From assembly GCA_029866005.1 (NCBI GenBank), contig JARXAE010000023.1, positions 122,074 through 186,073 on the forward strand: a stretch of 64,000 bases of DNA. Direction: 5' to 3'. The notes under the pieces were generated by a model. The model had not been told where the DNA came from. It saw only the letters and a list, made by a program, of their open reading frames with translations, and ran no database searches. This DNA comes from Fimbriimonas sp. GTDB taxonomy: Bacteria > Armatimonadota > Fimbriimonadia > Fimbriimonadales > Fimbriimonadaceae. Positions within the stretch are counted from its first letter, which is position 1, and every line of letters begins with the position of its first letter. Position numbers and translations under genes: made by a program. Of this stretch, positions 1-9,144 are shown piece by piece.

Positions 1-12
1 TCAGGAAATTTT

Positions 13-672
13 GTGCTTCCGACCATCGCCCTGGTCGCAGGATTCGCTTTGCTCTTAGCCGTCCTGGTGCCTGACCAGGACTCAGATTGGGTTCCTGCTC
101 TCGGTCTTTTTTGGCTCGGCCCTCTCTCAGTGGTTTGGTCAGTGAGCGAGAGACGCGAGGGACGAGACATTTGGCAATATGGAGTCGCTGCCGGCCTACT
201 GATTGCTGCAATCGGCACAGCAGTGCTTCTCCGTCGACCTCTGCTTAAGCACCACATTGCACTTGTTCTAGCAGCCGTGTTGACGTGGTGCGTTAGCTAC
301 TTTGGAGGCTCAAGTGGCTCCGCCGACAACATGAAACCACTCTATTCGTTGTTCGGGTTGTCGCCGGATGCGACTTGGGCACTGATTCTAATGACAAGAA
401 AGGTGATTCACGTCACTTTCTATTCGGCGCTGGCGACCTGCTTTTATCAGTATTTTCTTGTCGGCCGACGGAACGCAGTGATTCCATCGCTCACGTTTAC
501 ATTGGTCATGGCGTGTTGCGACGAGTGGCGACAAAGCATGATGCCAAACCGCGCAGGTTCAGTTTGGGATGTAATTCTCGATTCTGGGGCGGCCTTCATC
601 TGGCTCTGGTGGTGCTTCCTCAGAAAGCGTTCAACCAGCTCAGGAGCTCCAAGTTCTGATGTTCATGCATAA
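13..672 (+). CDS. VanZ-like membrane protein
   Basis: A 219-residue hydrophobic protein with about five predicted membrane segments. The segment near residues 168-192 (DEWRQSMMPNRAGSVWD followed by a small-residue helix) matches the VanZ-family signature, an acidic DE-Q motif followed by R-G-S-x-x-D. VanZ-like proteins are integral membrane proteins; the founding member gives low-level teicoplanin resistance, but most homologues have no known role. A GTG start at 13 is preceded by AGGA at 3-6, a reasonable Shine-Dalgarno distance, although the true start could lie upstream of the window edge. Family assignment is fairly safe; function is not known. Confidence 0.7.
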   Translation: MLPTIALVAGFALLLAVLVPDQDSDWVPALGLFWLGPLSVVWSVSERREGRDIWQYGVAAGLLIAAIGTAVLLRRPLLKHHIALVLAAVLTWCVSYFGGSSGSADNMKPLYSLFGLSPDATWALILMTRKVIHVTFYSALATCFYQYFLVGRRNAVIPSLTFTLVMACCDEWRQSMMPNRAGSVWDVILDSGAAFIWLWWCFLRKRSTSSGAPSSDVHA

Positions 673-1054
673 ACATCAGCGGATCGTCCTCTTGGTTGAT
701 CCATCTTAGTGCCTGAAACTTGTACCGGTCGAGTTGCTGATCCTGACCTCTTTCGAATCGAAAAGTCGGAACCAAGATGCCTGGTTCGATTATCGTCATC
801 AAGTCACCGCACATGATGAGAGCATCCGCTTTTTCGAGGGCCTGATAAGGCTCCAATCTGATCACGGGGTACTTCAGCTCGCGCTCCTTTAGGAACAATC
901 GCAACACTCGGCACATCGCATCACATGCCTCCGCATGCTCGTCCCAGCATCGAATCTCAATGGGACGTTCCGCGAAAAAATTCGCCAGGGTCGCGGAAAT
1001 TTTCGGCGCCACTTCCATGTCACCAAAACCCAATATTGCCAACCGATGAATCAC
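620..1054 (-). CDS. Small Rossmann-like protein, function unknown
   Basis: Encodes about 144 residues starting at a GTG (1054) with the sequence VIHRLAILGFGDMEVAPKIS. A longer reading from 1135 exists but would run through the start of the divergent gene. The N-terminal beta strand plus G-x-G loop, then an acidic residue in a second strand (RCWDEHAE) and the segment ALEKADALIMCGD resemble the NAD-binding half of family-4 glycosidases and lactate/malate dehydrogenases, but the catalytic half is missing. A TAGAAT box lies 7 nt upstream of the GTG, consistent with a leaderless transcript. It is divergent to the DUF5695 gene only 20 bp away, so the two may be co-regulated. The product is a guess at fold level only. 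Confidence 0.55.
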   Translation of the reverse strand: MIHRLAILGFGDMEVAPKISATLANFFAERPIEIRCWDEHAEACDAMCRVLRLFLKERELKYPVIRLEPYQALEKADALIMCGDLMTIIEPGILVPTFRFERGQDQQLDRYKFQALRWINQEDDPLMFMHEHQNLELLSWLNAF

Positions 1055-1074
1055 CGCAAGAATTCTACAGTAAG

Positions 1075-3600
1075 ATGAAGCCCGTGGACGATTTCGATTT
1101 CGGGTTCGAGCCGACGGAGCTTTCAACATCCGCAATCAGCTTCAATTTTCTGCCTTCAGGGCGAATCAACAGCCTCTGGCTGAATGAGTCGAACGGGCCG
1201 TTTTCATCCGATGTTCAGTTTGTCACTGGCCCCGTCGTGATGGCCGATGAAACAACCGACGACTACCTTCCGGGAACAATACTGCTCGGAGCTCGCACAA
1301 GCCCGGATGACCCCTGGATGGTGAGCCGGAATTCGTCAGCGACAGTAAAAAGTGGCGAAAGCAACATTGAGATTGACTACGATTTTTCTCTTCTCCCCGA
1401 GTTAGCCGTCACGGGAAACTTCTTTGAATCCGAGGAGCAACCCGGAGTTGTCATCTGGGATATTGTCATCAAGAACAAGAGTCGTAAGAGCATCGAGATC
1501 GGCGAGCTTGGCTTTCCATTCGCCTTCCTAAACACCCTCGATGGGTTCCCACTCAATGACGAAGGTATGAACTCTCTGCTGACCGAAAGAATGGTGTTGC
1601 AGCACCATATTGGCGGGGCGGGAAGCTATTTGGCAGCTCGGAGGATGTGCGGCGATTCGCCAGGACTACTTATCTATCCCGGAGTCGGAACTTCCTGGGA
1701 GTTTCATCACTCAGCTCCAATGTCGTTGAGAGTAAGCCCGGGCTGGGCTGGAGTGCCAATCGTCTATGTGCACAGCCGAGCTACCGCCGATCGGGAAGGC
1801 TGGGCAGACTGGTTTTACGGGCACAGCAGCCTCGTACTGGAACCAAAAGAAGAGAAGCAGTATCAACTTTGTTTCGCTCCGATCATGGGTCGGCATGGGT
1901 TCGAAGTTCCGTTGGCGTTAGCGGAGTACAAGATCCCGACATTTAGGCTAAGCCAAGGGGCAGTGACTCCCGTGGACACTCAGAACTACATCGAGATCGC
2001 AGGAACTCGACCGGCTCAATTTGTTCCCGAAGCTGAGGATGCGGAAATCGAGTCAGAGAGTGACGAACACGGCGGAATCTTTGCGGTTTCTCGACGTGAG
2101 TCAGGACCGTTGCGGGTGCTGGTAGAGGACATGGATGGAAGGGAATCTTGGTGCCACCTCTTCTTCGTTCGGCCCCTTGCAGAACTAATCAATGCTCGCG
2201 CGCAATGGATTTTCGATAACCAGCTTATTCGAAGCGGCACGTTTGAGCATGGAATTCTGCCGGCTGATAACAAGGAAAATGCGCCAGAACTCGACTGCTT
2301 CCAGACTCCTTGGGGAATCATTGGATCTCTTGCTGATGCAACCTTTCTTGTTGAAAAGAACATTGTCTATATGGACCCTGAACAGGTTCAGGCAATAGAC
2401 CGATATGTAGAGGATTTCTTACTCAAAGTATTCCATAAGCCGCTCCAGAACACCTTTGCATCTGTCTGCCCGCCGGCGGCGGGAGCAATCGCTTACGACG
2501 CTTCACGAGCGCAGAGTTACGTTCATGCAATTCGATTTTATGAGGCAGTTTCCCGCCTCGCGCGGCACGCGAAGATGACCCGTAGCGAGGAAGGCTATTG
2601 TGAACTTGCCGACGGGCTCATTGAGGGACTTCTCAAGTTCTCTGACCGCGAGGGACTCTATTCAACCGCTCTGTTTGGAGCGTCCGATCTCATCGAAAAA
2701 CCAGCATGGAAGGAACTTCGGGACAAGTATCTGGAACAATATAGGCTTCCGTTTTGGGTCGGTCGGCACTTCTCCCTGACAACCCTCGACGAAGTCGCGG
2801 CGATCGCCGATCAGACTCATGCAATCTCCGCGACTGGGTCGGTAGAGCAACTGTTACTGACTCACCGCTCGACCTCACCAAACTGGTGGTCCTTCGGCAC
2901 CGAGGCTCGACCGTTGGTCGATTATGAGCTTCATCCGGAGCTCTCAGATTACGGTGCGATGTACCCTTCCTACACCACGACTTCGCTTTCTCACACGCTC
3001 CTCAGCTGGCTCAATCGGGACTACACCCGATTAGACGAGCCCTCGTTACGTTTGGCGTTCGGTGGTCTGATGGCGCCCTGGGCCATGGTTCGCGAAGATG
3101 GCGCTGCCAGCATGGGCTTCTGTCCAGATATGGCCTCTTCCCAGCGCGGGCTCTCGCCGCGCACGGGTGACATCGGCTTCGCCCTAGCAGAATTTATTCG
3201 ACGTGCCACGGTTTGGGTCCTGCCATCCGCCGAGCGCGGATTTATCACGTTCGGGGGCAGTGTCGAAGCTTATCCACGCGACGGTAAGCCTTGCCTGAGA
3301 ATCGTGCCTTGGGACGGGGTCGGTCGACGAATCGTGATCAGACACATGAATGTTGAGATCACAGTTGAAGGAGCGAAAATCGACTCGTTGGAGCTCAATG
3401 CTGATCTCCGATGGATGACGCTGACATTGGACAACCCAAATGAGGCTGTGCGACGGGAAGCCACGATTCGCATTGAAGGTCTGTGGGGAACCGCTTTCCA
3501 ATGCTCCGAGGGAGCGGCAACTATGGAAGGCTCTCAATTGGTTATTCGGATGCCGATCGAAGGGGCAAGGCTAAGAGAGATCGAGATTACGCCGATCTAA
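1075..3600 (+). CDS. DUF5695 family, glycoside-hydrolase-like protein
   Basis: An 841-residue protein. The ATG at 1075 is chosen because the longer reading (from 925) would overlap the divergent gene. The N-terminal 300 residues look like a beta-sandwich domain (ELSTSAISFNFLPSGRIN, VWDIVIKNKSRKSIEIGELG, GVPIVYVHSRATADREGW). The C-terminal half, with many Trp and acidic residues, looks like an alpha/alpha-barrel typical of glycan-active enzymes. This layout matches DUF5695 proteins as I remember them. No signal peptide is evident, so a cytoplasmic location is likely. Reaction and substrate are unknown; carbohydrate processing is inferred from fold type only. Confidence 0.65.
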   Translation: MKPVDDFDFGFEPTELSTSAISFNFLPSGRINSLWLNESNGPFSSDVQFVTGPVVMADETTDDYLPGTILLGARTSPDDPWMVSRNSSATVKSGESNIEIDYDFSLLPELAVTGNFFESEEQPGVVIWDIVIKNKSRKSIEIGELGFPFAFLNTLDGFPLNDEGMNSLLTERMVLQHHIGGAGSYLAARRMCGDSPGLLIYPGVGTSWEFHHSAPMSLRVSPGWAGVPIVYVHSRATADREGWADWFYGHSSLVLEPKEEKQYQLCFAPIMGRHGFEVPLALAEYKIPTFRLSQGAVTPVDTQNYIEIAGTRPAQFVPEAEDAEIESESDEHGGIFAVSRRESGPLRVLVEDMDGRESWCHLFFVRPLAELINARAQWIFDNQLIRSGTFEHGILPADNKENAPELDCFQTPWGIIGSLADATFLVEKNIVYMDPEQVQAIDRYVEDFLLKVFHKPLQNTFASVCPPAAGAIAYDASRAQSYVHAIRFYEAVSRLARHAKMTRSEEGYCELADGLIEGLLKFSDREGLYSTALFGASDLIEKPAWKELRDKYLEQYRLPFWVGRHFSLTTLDEVAAIADQTHAISATGSVEQLLLTHRSTSPNWWSFGTEARPLVDYELHPELSDYGAMYPSYTTTSLSHTLLSWLNRDYTRLDEPSLRLAFGGLMAPWAMVREDGAASMGFCPDMASSQRGLSPRTGDIGFALAEFIRRATVWVLPSAERGFITFGGSVEAYPRDGKPCLRIVPWDGVGRRIVIRHMNVEITVEGAKIDSLELNADLRWMTLTLDNPNEAVRREATIRIEGLWGTAFQCSEGAATMEGSQLVIRMPIEGARLREIEITPI

Positions 3601-3637
3601 AAAAGGAGGGCATTTCTCAACGAAATGCCCTCCTTCA
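3601..3637 (-). terminator. Rho-independent terminator of the ribosomal protein operon
   Basis: A perfect 14-bp stem (3603-3616 with 3622-3635) and a 5-nt loop. Read on the minus strand, the stem is followed by TTTTTT, so it ends the ribosomal protein operon 20 bp after the rplE stop codon. On the plus strand it follows the stop codon of the DUF5695 gene but has no T run. Confidence 0.9.
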
Positions 3638-3656
3638 GATTGATCGCTTTGAGAGC

Positions 3657-4253
3657 TTACTTCTCTCGAATCGGAAGTCCCATGGACTTCAAGAAGACGT
3701 GAGCTTCTTCGTCGGTCTTAGCGGTCGTGCAGAACACGATGTCCATTCCACGGATTCGATCGAATGTATCGTAAGGGATCTCAGGGAAAACGAGCTGCTC
3801 TTTGAGTCCAATAGCGTAGTTGCCGCGTCCGTCGAACGACTTGGCCGAAAGGCCTTGGAAGTCTCGGATTCGGGGAAGGACAACGGTAGCGAGTCGGTCG
3901 AAGAAGTGATACATCTGGTCGCCTCGGAGAGTGACCTTACACCCAACCTTCATTCCTTCTCGGAGTTTGAAGTTCGAAATAGCCTTCTTGGCGTGAGTCG
4001 TGATTGGCTTCTGACCTGAGATCAAGGCAAGGTCGCGGATCGAGTTCTCGATGTGCTTGCTGTCCTTATCGGTCGAGCCAGTACCCATGTTGATGACAAT
4101 CTTGTCCAACTTAGGAACCTGCATCACGGACTTGTACTTAAACTGCTCCTGCAGCTTCGGCATCACTTCTGTCTTATACTTCTCGCGGAGGCGAGGCGTA
4201 GGGAGTGCGCCGCTTGGAGCATTCACTTTTGGTTCTTCTTTTTTCTTAGCCAT
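3657..4253 (-). CDS. rplE: 50S ribosomal protein L5
   Basis: L5 binds 5S rRNA and contacts the P-site tRNA in the central protuberance of the large subunit. The 198-residue product has the family core [49 protein letters not shown] and [11 protein letters not shown]. It carries an extra Lys/Glu/Pro-rich N-terminus of about 18 residues compared with the usual ~180-residue protein. It is the last gene of this operon: a strong terminator follows, whereas in most bacteria rpsN (S14) and the rest of the spc operon come next. A 104-bp gap with a hairpin separates it from rplX. Confidence 0.97.
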   Translation of the reverse strand: MAKKKEEPKVNAPSGALPTPRLREKYKTEVMPKLQEQFKYKSVMQVPKLDKIVINMGTGSTDKDSKHIENSIRDLALISGQKPITTHAKKAISNFKLREGMKVGCKVTLRGDQMYHFFDRLATVVLPRIRDFQGLSAKSFDGRGNYAIGLKEQLVFPEIPYDTFDRIRGMDIVFCTTAKTDEEAHVFLKSMGLPIREK

Positions 4254-4309
4254 TTCGTTTTCCTGTTTTGCCTAATTTCTGACTAGGCGGTTGTAGCTGT
4301 CCGCGTTCT

Positions 4310-4347
4310 GCCTTCAGCGATCAGCGTAATTGCTGAGAGCTGAAGGC
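4310..4347. repeat. Inverted repeat in the rplX-rplE gap, built from 7-bp units
   Basis: GCCTTCAGC (4310-4318) and GCTGAAGGC (4339-4347) form a perfect 9-bp stem around a partly self-complementary interior. The flanks also contain approximate 7-bp repeats (AGCTGAA, GGCTGAA). It has no T run, so it is more likely an RNA processing or stability element, or an inserted short repeat, than a terminator. Confidence 0.6.
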
Positions 4348-4357
4348 TGAAAGCTTG

Positions 4358-4753
4358 TCAGTCTGCGTTCTTGATCGTTGTTCCGCTCTTCTTCGCGTAG
4401 CGAACGAGCTTGTCGCCTTCTTTCCGTCGACCAACTCGAGTTGGTTCGCCGGTCTTCGGGTCAAGGACCATGACGTTGGAGATGTTCAGAGGAGCTGGAA
4501 GCTGGATTCGAGCGCTTCGCTCGCCCTGTTGCTTTGCCTTGCGGTGCTTAATGACCGCGTTGAGTGGCATTGGCTGCTCGGCGTTCTCTGGATTCTCAGC
4601 AAGGACGATAACCTTGTTCTCCTTCGGGGACACGGCGGCGATGAAGCCCTTCTTGCCTTTGTCCTTTCCGGCGATAATCATTACCTTGTCTCCACGTCGC
4701 ACTTTGAGCTTGACGGGGTTTGCGAGTCGTTTGAGATCAGCTTTTGTTGGCAT
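4358..4753 (-). CDS. rplX: 50S ribosomal protein L24
   Basis: Assembly-initiator protein of the large subunit. The KOW motif region KLKVRRGDKVMIIAGKDKGK (residues ~16-35) is intact and is followed by AENPENAEQPMPLNAVIKH and the later VLDPKTGEPTRVGRR. At 131 residues it is longer than the usual ~105, with an extra basic tail. Start ATG overlaps the rplN stop as TAATG, so translation is probably coupled. Confidence 0.97.
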   Translation of the reverse strand: MPTKADLKRLANPVKLKVRRGDKVMIIAGKDKGKKGFIAAVSPKENKVIVLAENPENAEQPMPLNAVIKHRKAKQQGERSARIQLPAPLNISNVMVLDPKTGEPTRVGRRKEGDKLVRYAKKSGTTIKNAD

Positions 4754-5124
4754 TACAGCACCTCCGGTGCGAGCGAGACGATCTTCATGTAGTTAGCATC
4801 GCGAAGTTCGCGAGCAACTGGGCCAAAGATACGGGTGCCTCGAGGCTCACCGTTGTTCGGGTTGATGACAACACAGGCGTTCTCATCAAATCGGAGAGTT
4901 GAACCATCAGCACGTCGGACGGGCTTCTTGGTTCGAACAATGACGGCCCGGACGACGTCGCCCTTCTTAACCGGCATGTTCGGAGTGGCAGCCTTGACAG
5001 CGCAAACGATCACGTCACCGATTCCGCCGTATCGGGGCTGTGAACCCTTCAGGACGCGAATACACATGACGTCTCGTGCGCCGCTGTTATCGGCAACCTT
5101 GAGTCTTGTAAATTGTTGGATCAT
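4753..5124 (-). CDS. rplN: 50S ribosomal protein L14
   Basis: A standard 123-residue L14, which binds 23S rRNA and contacts S12/16S in an intersubunit bridge. Recognised from [17 protein letters not shown] at the N-terminus, then [18 protein letters not shown] and [20 protein letters not shown]. It is separated from rpsQ upstream by 99 bp containing two hairpins and overlaps rplX downstream. Confidence 0.98.
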   Translation of the reverse strand: MIQQFTRLKVADNSGARDVMCIRVLKGSQPRYGGIGDVIVCAVKAATPNMPVKKGDVVRAVIVRTKKPVRRADGSTLRFDENACVVINPNNGEPRGTRIFGPVARELRDANYMKIVSLAPEVL

Positions 5125-5150
5125 TTCAGTTTTCCTTTCTCAGAGGCCAT

Positions 5151-5215
5151 TCCCGAACGACATTCGGGAGTAGGCGTGATTCAAAATTTCGTGCTCCCTT
5201 CCTGCGAAGGAAGGG
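5151..5215 (-). promoter_or_regulatory. Two tandem hairpins between rpsQ and rplN
   Basis: Stem A: CCCTTCCT (5196-5203) with AGGAAGGG (5208-5215), 4-nt loop. Stem B: TCCCGAA (5151-5157) with TTCGGGA (5163-5169), 5-nt loop. Neither is followed by a T run in the operon direction, so they are more likely mRNA processing or stability elements, or a protein-binding site, than terminators. Function is inferred. Confidence 0.5.
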
Positions 5216-5223
5216 GGCGGTAA

Positions 5224-5490
5224 TTACTTGACCTTTTCGAGAATCTGGGTAACTCGCCATCGCTTATCTCGCGATATTGGGCGGGTCTCCATGATCTCAA
5301 CGCGGTCTCCCTCGTCGCAATTCAAAAGGTCGTGTGCCTTGAACTTCTCAGTTCGGATAACAACCTTTCCGTACAGGGGGTGCTGAACGCGTCGCTCAAC
5401 CTTAACAACCACCGTCAGTTCCATTTTGTTGGAAACAACGATGCCTTGTCGAGTTTTACGCCGGTTACGGGATTCTTGTGCGTCTGCCAT
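5224..5490 (-). CDS. rpsQ: 30S ribosomal protein S17
   Basis: An OB-fold primary binder of 16S rRNA, 88 residues. Core motifs [38 protein letters not shown] and [20 protein letters not shown] are clear. It follows rpmC with overlapping ends and comes before the hairpin-containing gap ahead of rplN. Confidence 0.98.
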   Translation of the reverse strand: MADAQESRNRRKTRQGIVVSNKMELTVVVKVERRVQHPLYGKVVIRTEKFKAHDLLNCDEGDRVEIMETRPISRDKRWRVTQILEKVK

Positions 5491-5696
5491 TAAGCGTTTC
5501 CTCTTTGCTTTTCGCCGATCACGGTGAGGATTCGGGCAACGTTATGTCGTCGAACCTTCACGCTCGCTGTGTCTGTGAGCTGGCGGAAAACGATATCGCG
5601 ACGTGCCTTATAAAGGGCAGCCTGCTCTTCGGTAACCATTGCTTGCAGATCAGCAACTGATTTGTCTCTTAACTCTTTTGCTTTCAAGCTTTTCAT
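5490..5696 (-). CDS. rpmC: 50S ribosomal protein L29
   Basis: A 68-residue, mostly helical protein located near the peptide exit tunnel, where it contributes to the trigger-factor and SRP docking area. The family pattern [20 protein letters not shown] is visible, followed by [20 protein letters not shown]. Its start overlaps the rplP stop (ATGA). Confidence 0.95.
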   Translation of the reverse strand: MKSLKAKELRDKSVADLQAMVTEEQAALYKARRDIVFRQLTDTASVKVRRHNVARILTVIGEKQRGNA

Positions 5697-6184
5697 TGTG
5701 CAGCAGCCTCCCGCTTTGCGGCGGCTTTCTCTTGGTAACCAGCTTCAAGCGCAGCTTGCTCGGCTTCCAGATCGGCCTTGGTGTAGAACTTACATCGCAT
5801 CGGCATCTTGTAGATGGCAAGTCGCATAGCTTCCTTCGCCAACTCAACCGAAACACCGTCCATCTCGAACAGGACTCGGCCTGGCTTGACGACGGCTACC
5901 CAGCCCTCGACGCCTGCCTTACCCTTACCCATACGGGTTTCAAGTGGCTTCTTGGTGTACGACTTCTGGGGGAAGATCCGAATCCAGACCTTACCGCCTC
6001 TCTTGACGTGTCGGGTCATCGCGATACGAGCGGACTCGATCTGCCGTGAGGTAACCCATGCTGGCTCCAAAGCGACGATGGCGTAGTCGCCAAAGTCAAT
6101 ATGGTTACCCTGGGTTGCCTTCCCTTTCATTCGGCCACGGAACATTTTCCGTCGGCCTTCTTTAACTCGTTTTGGCAATAGCAT
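5693..6184 (-). CDS. rplP: 50S ribosomal protein L16
   Basis: L16 helps organise the A-site tRNA elbow region of the large subunit. The 163-residue product starts [20 protein letters not shown] and contains [20 protein letters not shown] and [20 protein letters not shown], all family signatures. It is about 25 residues longer than usual because of an Ala/Glu-rich C-terminal tail. Confidence 0.98.
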   Translation of the reverse strand: MLLPKRVKEGRRKMFRGRMKGKATQGNHIDFGDYAIVALEPAWVTSRQIESARIAMTRHVKRGGKVWIRIFPQKSYTKKPLETRMGKGKAGVEGWVAVVKPGRVLFEMDGVSVELAKEAMRLAIYKMPMRCKFYTKADLEAEQAALEAGYQEKAAAKREAAAQ

Positions 6185-7005
6185 TAGGCTTGTTCTCCTT
6201 CTGTCACAGGGGCTGCTACCGGAGCAGGGGCAGCTTCGGCTGCCGGAGCATCCTCAGCTTTCGTTGCAGCAAAGGCCTTCTTAGGTGCGCGATCGTCTCG
6301 CTCCTTTCGTCGGTTCTCTTGCTGTGTCTGCATGATGGCATCCAACTCGCGGAGTCGCTTCTCAGGAAGAACTTCGCCCTTGTAGATCCAAACTTTGCAG
6401 CCAACGATTCCGTAAACGGTGTGCGCTTCAGCGAATCCGTAGTCGATATCAGCTCGGAGGGTGTGGAGAGGAACCTTACCGGTCTTATCCTTTTCCGTTC
6501 GAGCAATTTCCGAACCACCAAGTCGTCCAGAAACCTGGATCTTGATGCCTCGTCCGTTCAATCGAACAACGCGGGTCATTGCTTGTCGCATGGCGCGTCG
6601 GTGGCTGATTCGCTTTTCAAGCTGAGCACAGATGTTCTCGGCAACGATTTGCGCGTCGAGCTCTGGCTGTCGCACTTCGGTGACGTTGACTTGAACGCCA
6701 AGGGTTCCGTCGAACTCGCGAACCATTCGGTTAAGAATGTCGGTCAGTTCGTCGATGCCCTTTCCGCCTCGTCCGATGATTGCGCCTGGTCGCGCCGTGA
6801 AGATGTTGACCTTTAGGCGGTTTGCAGCTCGCTCGATCTCAACGCGGCTAACGTTTCCAAGTCCAACGCGACCCTTAACGACAAGTCGGATTTCGTGATC
6901 CATCTTGACGGCGGCGGCGTAGCCTTGCTTTTTGTAGAACCAGTGACTGTCGTGGCCTCGGATGACGCCAATTCGAAAGCCTACTGGATGAATTTTCTGG
7001 CCCAT
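6184..7005 (-). CDS. rpsC: 30S ribosomal protein S3
   Basis: Lines the mRNA entry channel of the small subunit. [20 protein letters not shown], the KH-domain [14 protein letters not shown] and the C-terminal [20 protein letters not shown] identify it. At 273 residues it exceeds the usual 210-235 through a C-terminal extension of about 45 residues rich in Ala, Pro and charged residues. Starts one base from the rplV stop. Confidence 0.98.
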   Translation of the reverse strand: MGQKIHPVGFRIGVIRGHDSHWFYKKQGYAAAVKMDHEIRLVVKGRVGLGNVSRVEIERAANRLKVNIFTARPGAIIGRGGKGIDELTDILNRMVREFDGTLGVQVNVTEVRQPELDAQIVAENICAQLEKRISHRRAMRQAMTRVVRLNGRGIKIQVSGRLGGSEIARTEKDKTGKVPLHTLRADIDYGFAEAHTVYGIVGCKVWIYKGEVLPEKRLRELDAIMQTQQENRRKERDDRAPKKAFAATKAEDAPAAEAAPAPVAAPVTEGEQA

Positions 7006-7535
7006 TAGTTTTCTTGTGTCTCCTCAGAGGCCTTGACCTCTTCCTGAACCGGTGCCTCGACTGCTACTTCTTCGGCAACAACCTCGACTGGCTCTTGAAT
7101 CTCTTCTGCGACCTTTTCGGCCTTCTTCGCCTTAGGAGCTGGAGCAGCGAACCTAGGTCGAGGCTTAGCCTTGGTTCCGTGTGGCTTAACAGCTACCTTC
7201 GGTTCGGCATCCTCAACAACTACGGTGATATGGCTGGTCTTCTTGACGATGCGATTCGCACGACCCATAGCGCGAGCTTGGATTCGCTTGATGCGAGGCC
7301 CTTCGTTCACTTCGATCGTTGCGATTCGCAGAGTCTCAGGCGAGAGCTGATTGTTCTCGACTGCGTTTGCCATTGCGTTGATCAAAACCTTTCGGAGCAA
7401 CTTTGCACTCTTGCTGGTGTGATAGCGAAGCTTGTGAGCTGCCATCGTTGCGTCCATCCCTCGGATTTCGTCGGCGATGATGCGAACCTTTCGTGGCTGC
7501 ACGCGGAGATATTTAGCGGTTGCGCGTACTTCCAT
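7005..7535 (-). CDS. rplV: 50S ribosomal protein L22
   Basis: L22 lines the nascent-peptide exit tunnel. Residues 1-110 are a normal L22 (RATAKYLRVQPRKVRIIADE, NAMANAVENNQLSPETLRIA, GRANRIVKKTSHITVVVED). Residues ~115-176 form a long low-complexity tail, first Lys/Pro/Ala-rich and then strongly acidic (Glu/Val repeats). Such a tail is absent from the typical ~110-residue protein. Confidence 0.98.
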   Translation of the reverse strand: MEVRATAKYLRVQPRKVRIIADEIRGMDATMAAHKLRYHTSKSAKLLRKVLINAMANAVENNQLSPETLRIATIEVNEGPRIKRIQARAMGRANRIVKKTSHITVVVEDAEPKVAVKPHGTKAKPRPRFAAPAPKAKKAEKVAEEIQEPVEVVAEEVAVEAPVQEEVKASEETQEN

Positions 7536-7822
7536 TATCGAATCTTCACTCCTCGCTCAGGGATACCGCCTTGGTGGCCCTTATACGTTCGGGTTGGTGC
7601 GAACTCGCCCAGCTTGTGACCGATCATGTTTTCGGTAACAAATACTGGAACGTGCTTGCGTCCATCGTGAACCGCGAACGTATGTCCGATCATGTCTGGG
7701 ATGATCGTCGATCGTCGGCTCCATGTTTTGATGAGTTTCTTTTCATCCGCAGCGTTCAACTTATCGACTTTCTCGATAAGATGATCGTCCACGAAATATC
7801 CTTTCTTTAAGCTTCTTGCCAT
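7535..7822 (-). CDS. rpsS: 30S ribosomal protein S19
   Basis: Binds the 16S 3' domain in the head of the small subunit. Its 95 residues begin [20 protein letters not shown], with [20 protein letters not shown] and [20 protein letters not shown] following, all diagnostic. A 135-bp gap, in which I see no clear gene or strong hairpin, separates it from rplB. Confidence 0.98.
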   Translation of the reverse strand: MARSLKKGYFVDDHLIEKVDKLNAADEKKLIKTWSRRSTIIPDMIGHTFAVHDGRKHVPVFVTENMIGHKLGEFAPTRTYKGHQGGIPERGVKIR

Positions 7823-7957
7823 TTAGATTTTCCTGTGTTGACCTTCGCCCTTAGCCCCAGCCAAAGGCGGGCAGTGCACGAGGAGCTTTCTCCTTGACCC
7901 CAGTCTGTCGAAACGAACCAAGGAGAGAACTCAAATTGACGATAATTGTCTCTAGAC

Positions 7958-8791
7958 TTACTTTCCGTAGCGTCGGCGAACAATAAGCTTGTCCGTCTTC
8001 TTGTTGCTTCGGGTTCGTTCTCCGAGAGACTTGTTGCCCCATCGGTCGACTGGACCTTTTTTGCGTCCAACCGGCGACTTCGCTTCACCACCACCGTGTG
8101 GGTGGTCGCGAGGGCTCTTGACGACACCGCGAACGTGAGGCTTGCGGCCAAGGTTTCGGCTCTTTCCAGCCTTACCTAGCGACTCGTTCTCATGCTCTGC
8201 GTTTCCGACTTCACCAACCGTAGCGCGACAGGTGTTGTGCACCATTCGCATTTCGCCCGATGGGAGTCGTAGAGTGACGTAATTTCCTTCCTTTGCCATC
8301 ACCTGCGCGGAAGTTCCGGCAGATCGCACCATCTGTCCGCCCTTTCCAGGGTGGAACTCGATGTTGTGAACCAAGGTACCAAGCGGGATGTTCTTCAATG
8401 GCAAGCAGTTGCCAGGAAGAATGTCGGAATCGACTCCACTGCTGACCTTTGCACCCACTACGAGGTGGCGAGGAGCAAGGATATAAGCCTTGGTTCCGTC
8501 GTTGTAGTGGAGAAGAGCGATGCGGCAGGTGCGGTTTGGATCGTATTCGATCGCCGCAACGGTTGCCTCAACGCCATCCTTGATGCGCTTGAAATCAATG
8601 ATTCGGTAGCGTCGCTTGTTTCCGCCACCAACGTTAACGCTGGTAACACGGCCATAGCTGTTGCGACCACCGGACTTGCGCAGACCAACGGTCAGCGACT
8701 TCTCCGGTCGAATCTTTGTGATTTCCGCGTAGGTCGAAACTACCTGATGGCGTCGTCCTGGCGATGTTGGTTTAAGCTTTCGTACTGGCAT
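7958..8791 (-). CDS. rplB: 50S ribosomal protein L2
   Basis: Needed for subunit association and peptidyl-transferase integrity. The 277-residue protein has the normal length and all blocks: [60 protein letters not shown], and near the end [20 protein letters not shown], which includes the conserved functional His. Start is 3 bp from the rplW stop. Confidence 0.99.
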   Translation of the reverse strand: MPVRKLKPTSPGRRHQVVSTYAEITKIRPEKSLTVGLRKSGGRNSYGRVTSVNVGGGNKRRYRIIDFKRIKDGVEATVAAIEYDPNRTCRIALLHYNDGTKAYILAPRHLVVGAKVSSGVDSDILPGNCLPLKNIPLGTLVHNIEFHPGKGGQMVRSAGTSAQVMAKEGNYVTLRLPSGEMRMVHNTCRATVGEVGNAEHENESLGKAGKSRNLGRKPHVRGVVKSPRDHPHGGGEAKSPVGRKKGPVDRWGNKSLGERTRSNKKTDKLIVRRRYGK

Positions 8792-8793
8792 GG

Positions 8794-9144
8794 TTAGACT
8801 CCGTAATCCTCCAGCATCTGACCCTTTGCGAGGGTGATGACTGCCTTCTTGCGATTCGGCTCATAGCCGCTGTGCTGACCACGTCGTCGCTTCTTACCCA
8901 GAACCTTGATGGTACGAACCGAAGTAACTTCGATGCCCTCACCCTTCTTCTTTCCAGAGTTGTAAAGCGCTTCAAGAGCAGCCTTGATTTCAATCTTGTT
9001 GGCGTCTCGGGCAACGATGAACGTGTACTTTCGCACGAGTTCAGAATCTTCCTTAATGCGCAGGTCGCCGAAGCTCAGGGCCACCGACTTTTCGGTCAGG
9101 TGGGGAGCAACGATCACTTCATATGGACTTCTCACTTGGACCAA
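8794..9144 (-). CDS. rplW: 50S ribosomal protein L23
   Basis: L23 sits at the exit tunnel and docks trigger factor and SRP. The 116-residue product contains [20 protein letters not shown], the central [20 protein letters not shown] and [20 protein letters not shown]. It overlaps the 3' end of rplD by 13 bp, which suggests translational coupling. Confidence 0.98.
   Translation of the reverse strand: MVQVRSPYEVIVAPHLTEKSVALSFGDLRIKEDSELVRKYTFIVARDANKIEIKAALEALYNSGKKKGEGIEVTSVRTIKVLGKKRRRGQHSGYEPNRKKAVITLAKGQMLEDYGV

Noticed and set aside
925..1074. Upstream extension of the DUF5695 gene
   Set aside because: It would overlap the start of the divergent gene and the extra residues show no domain character.
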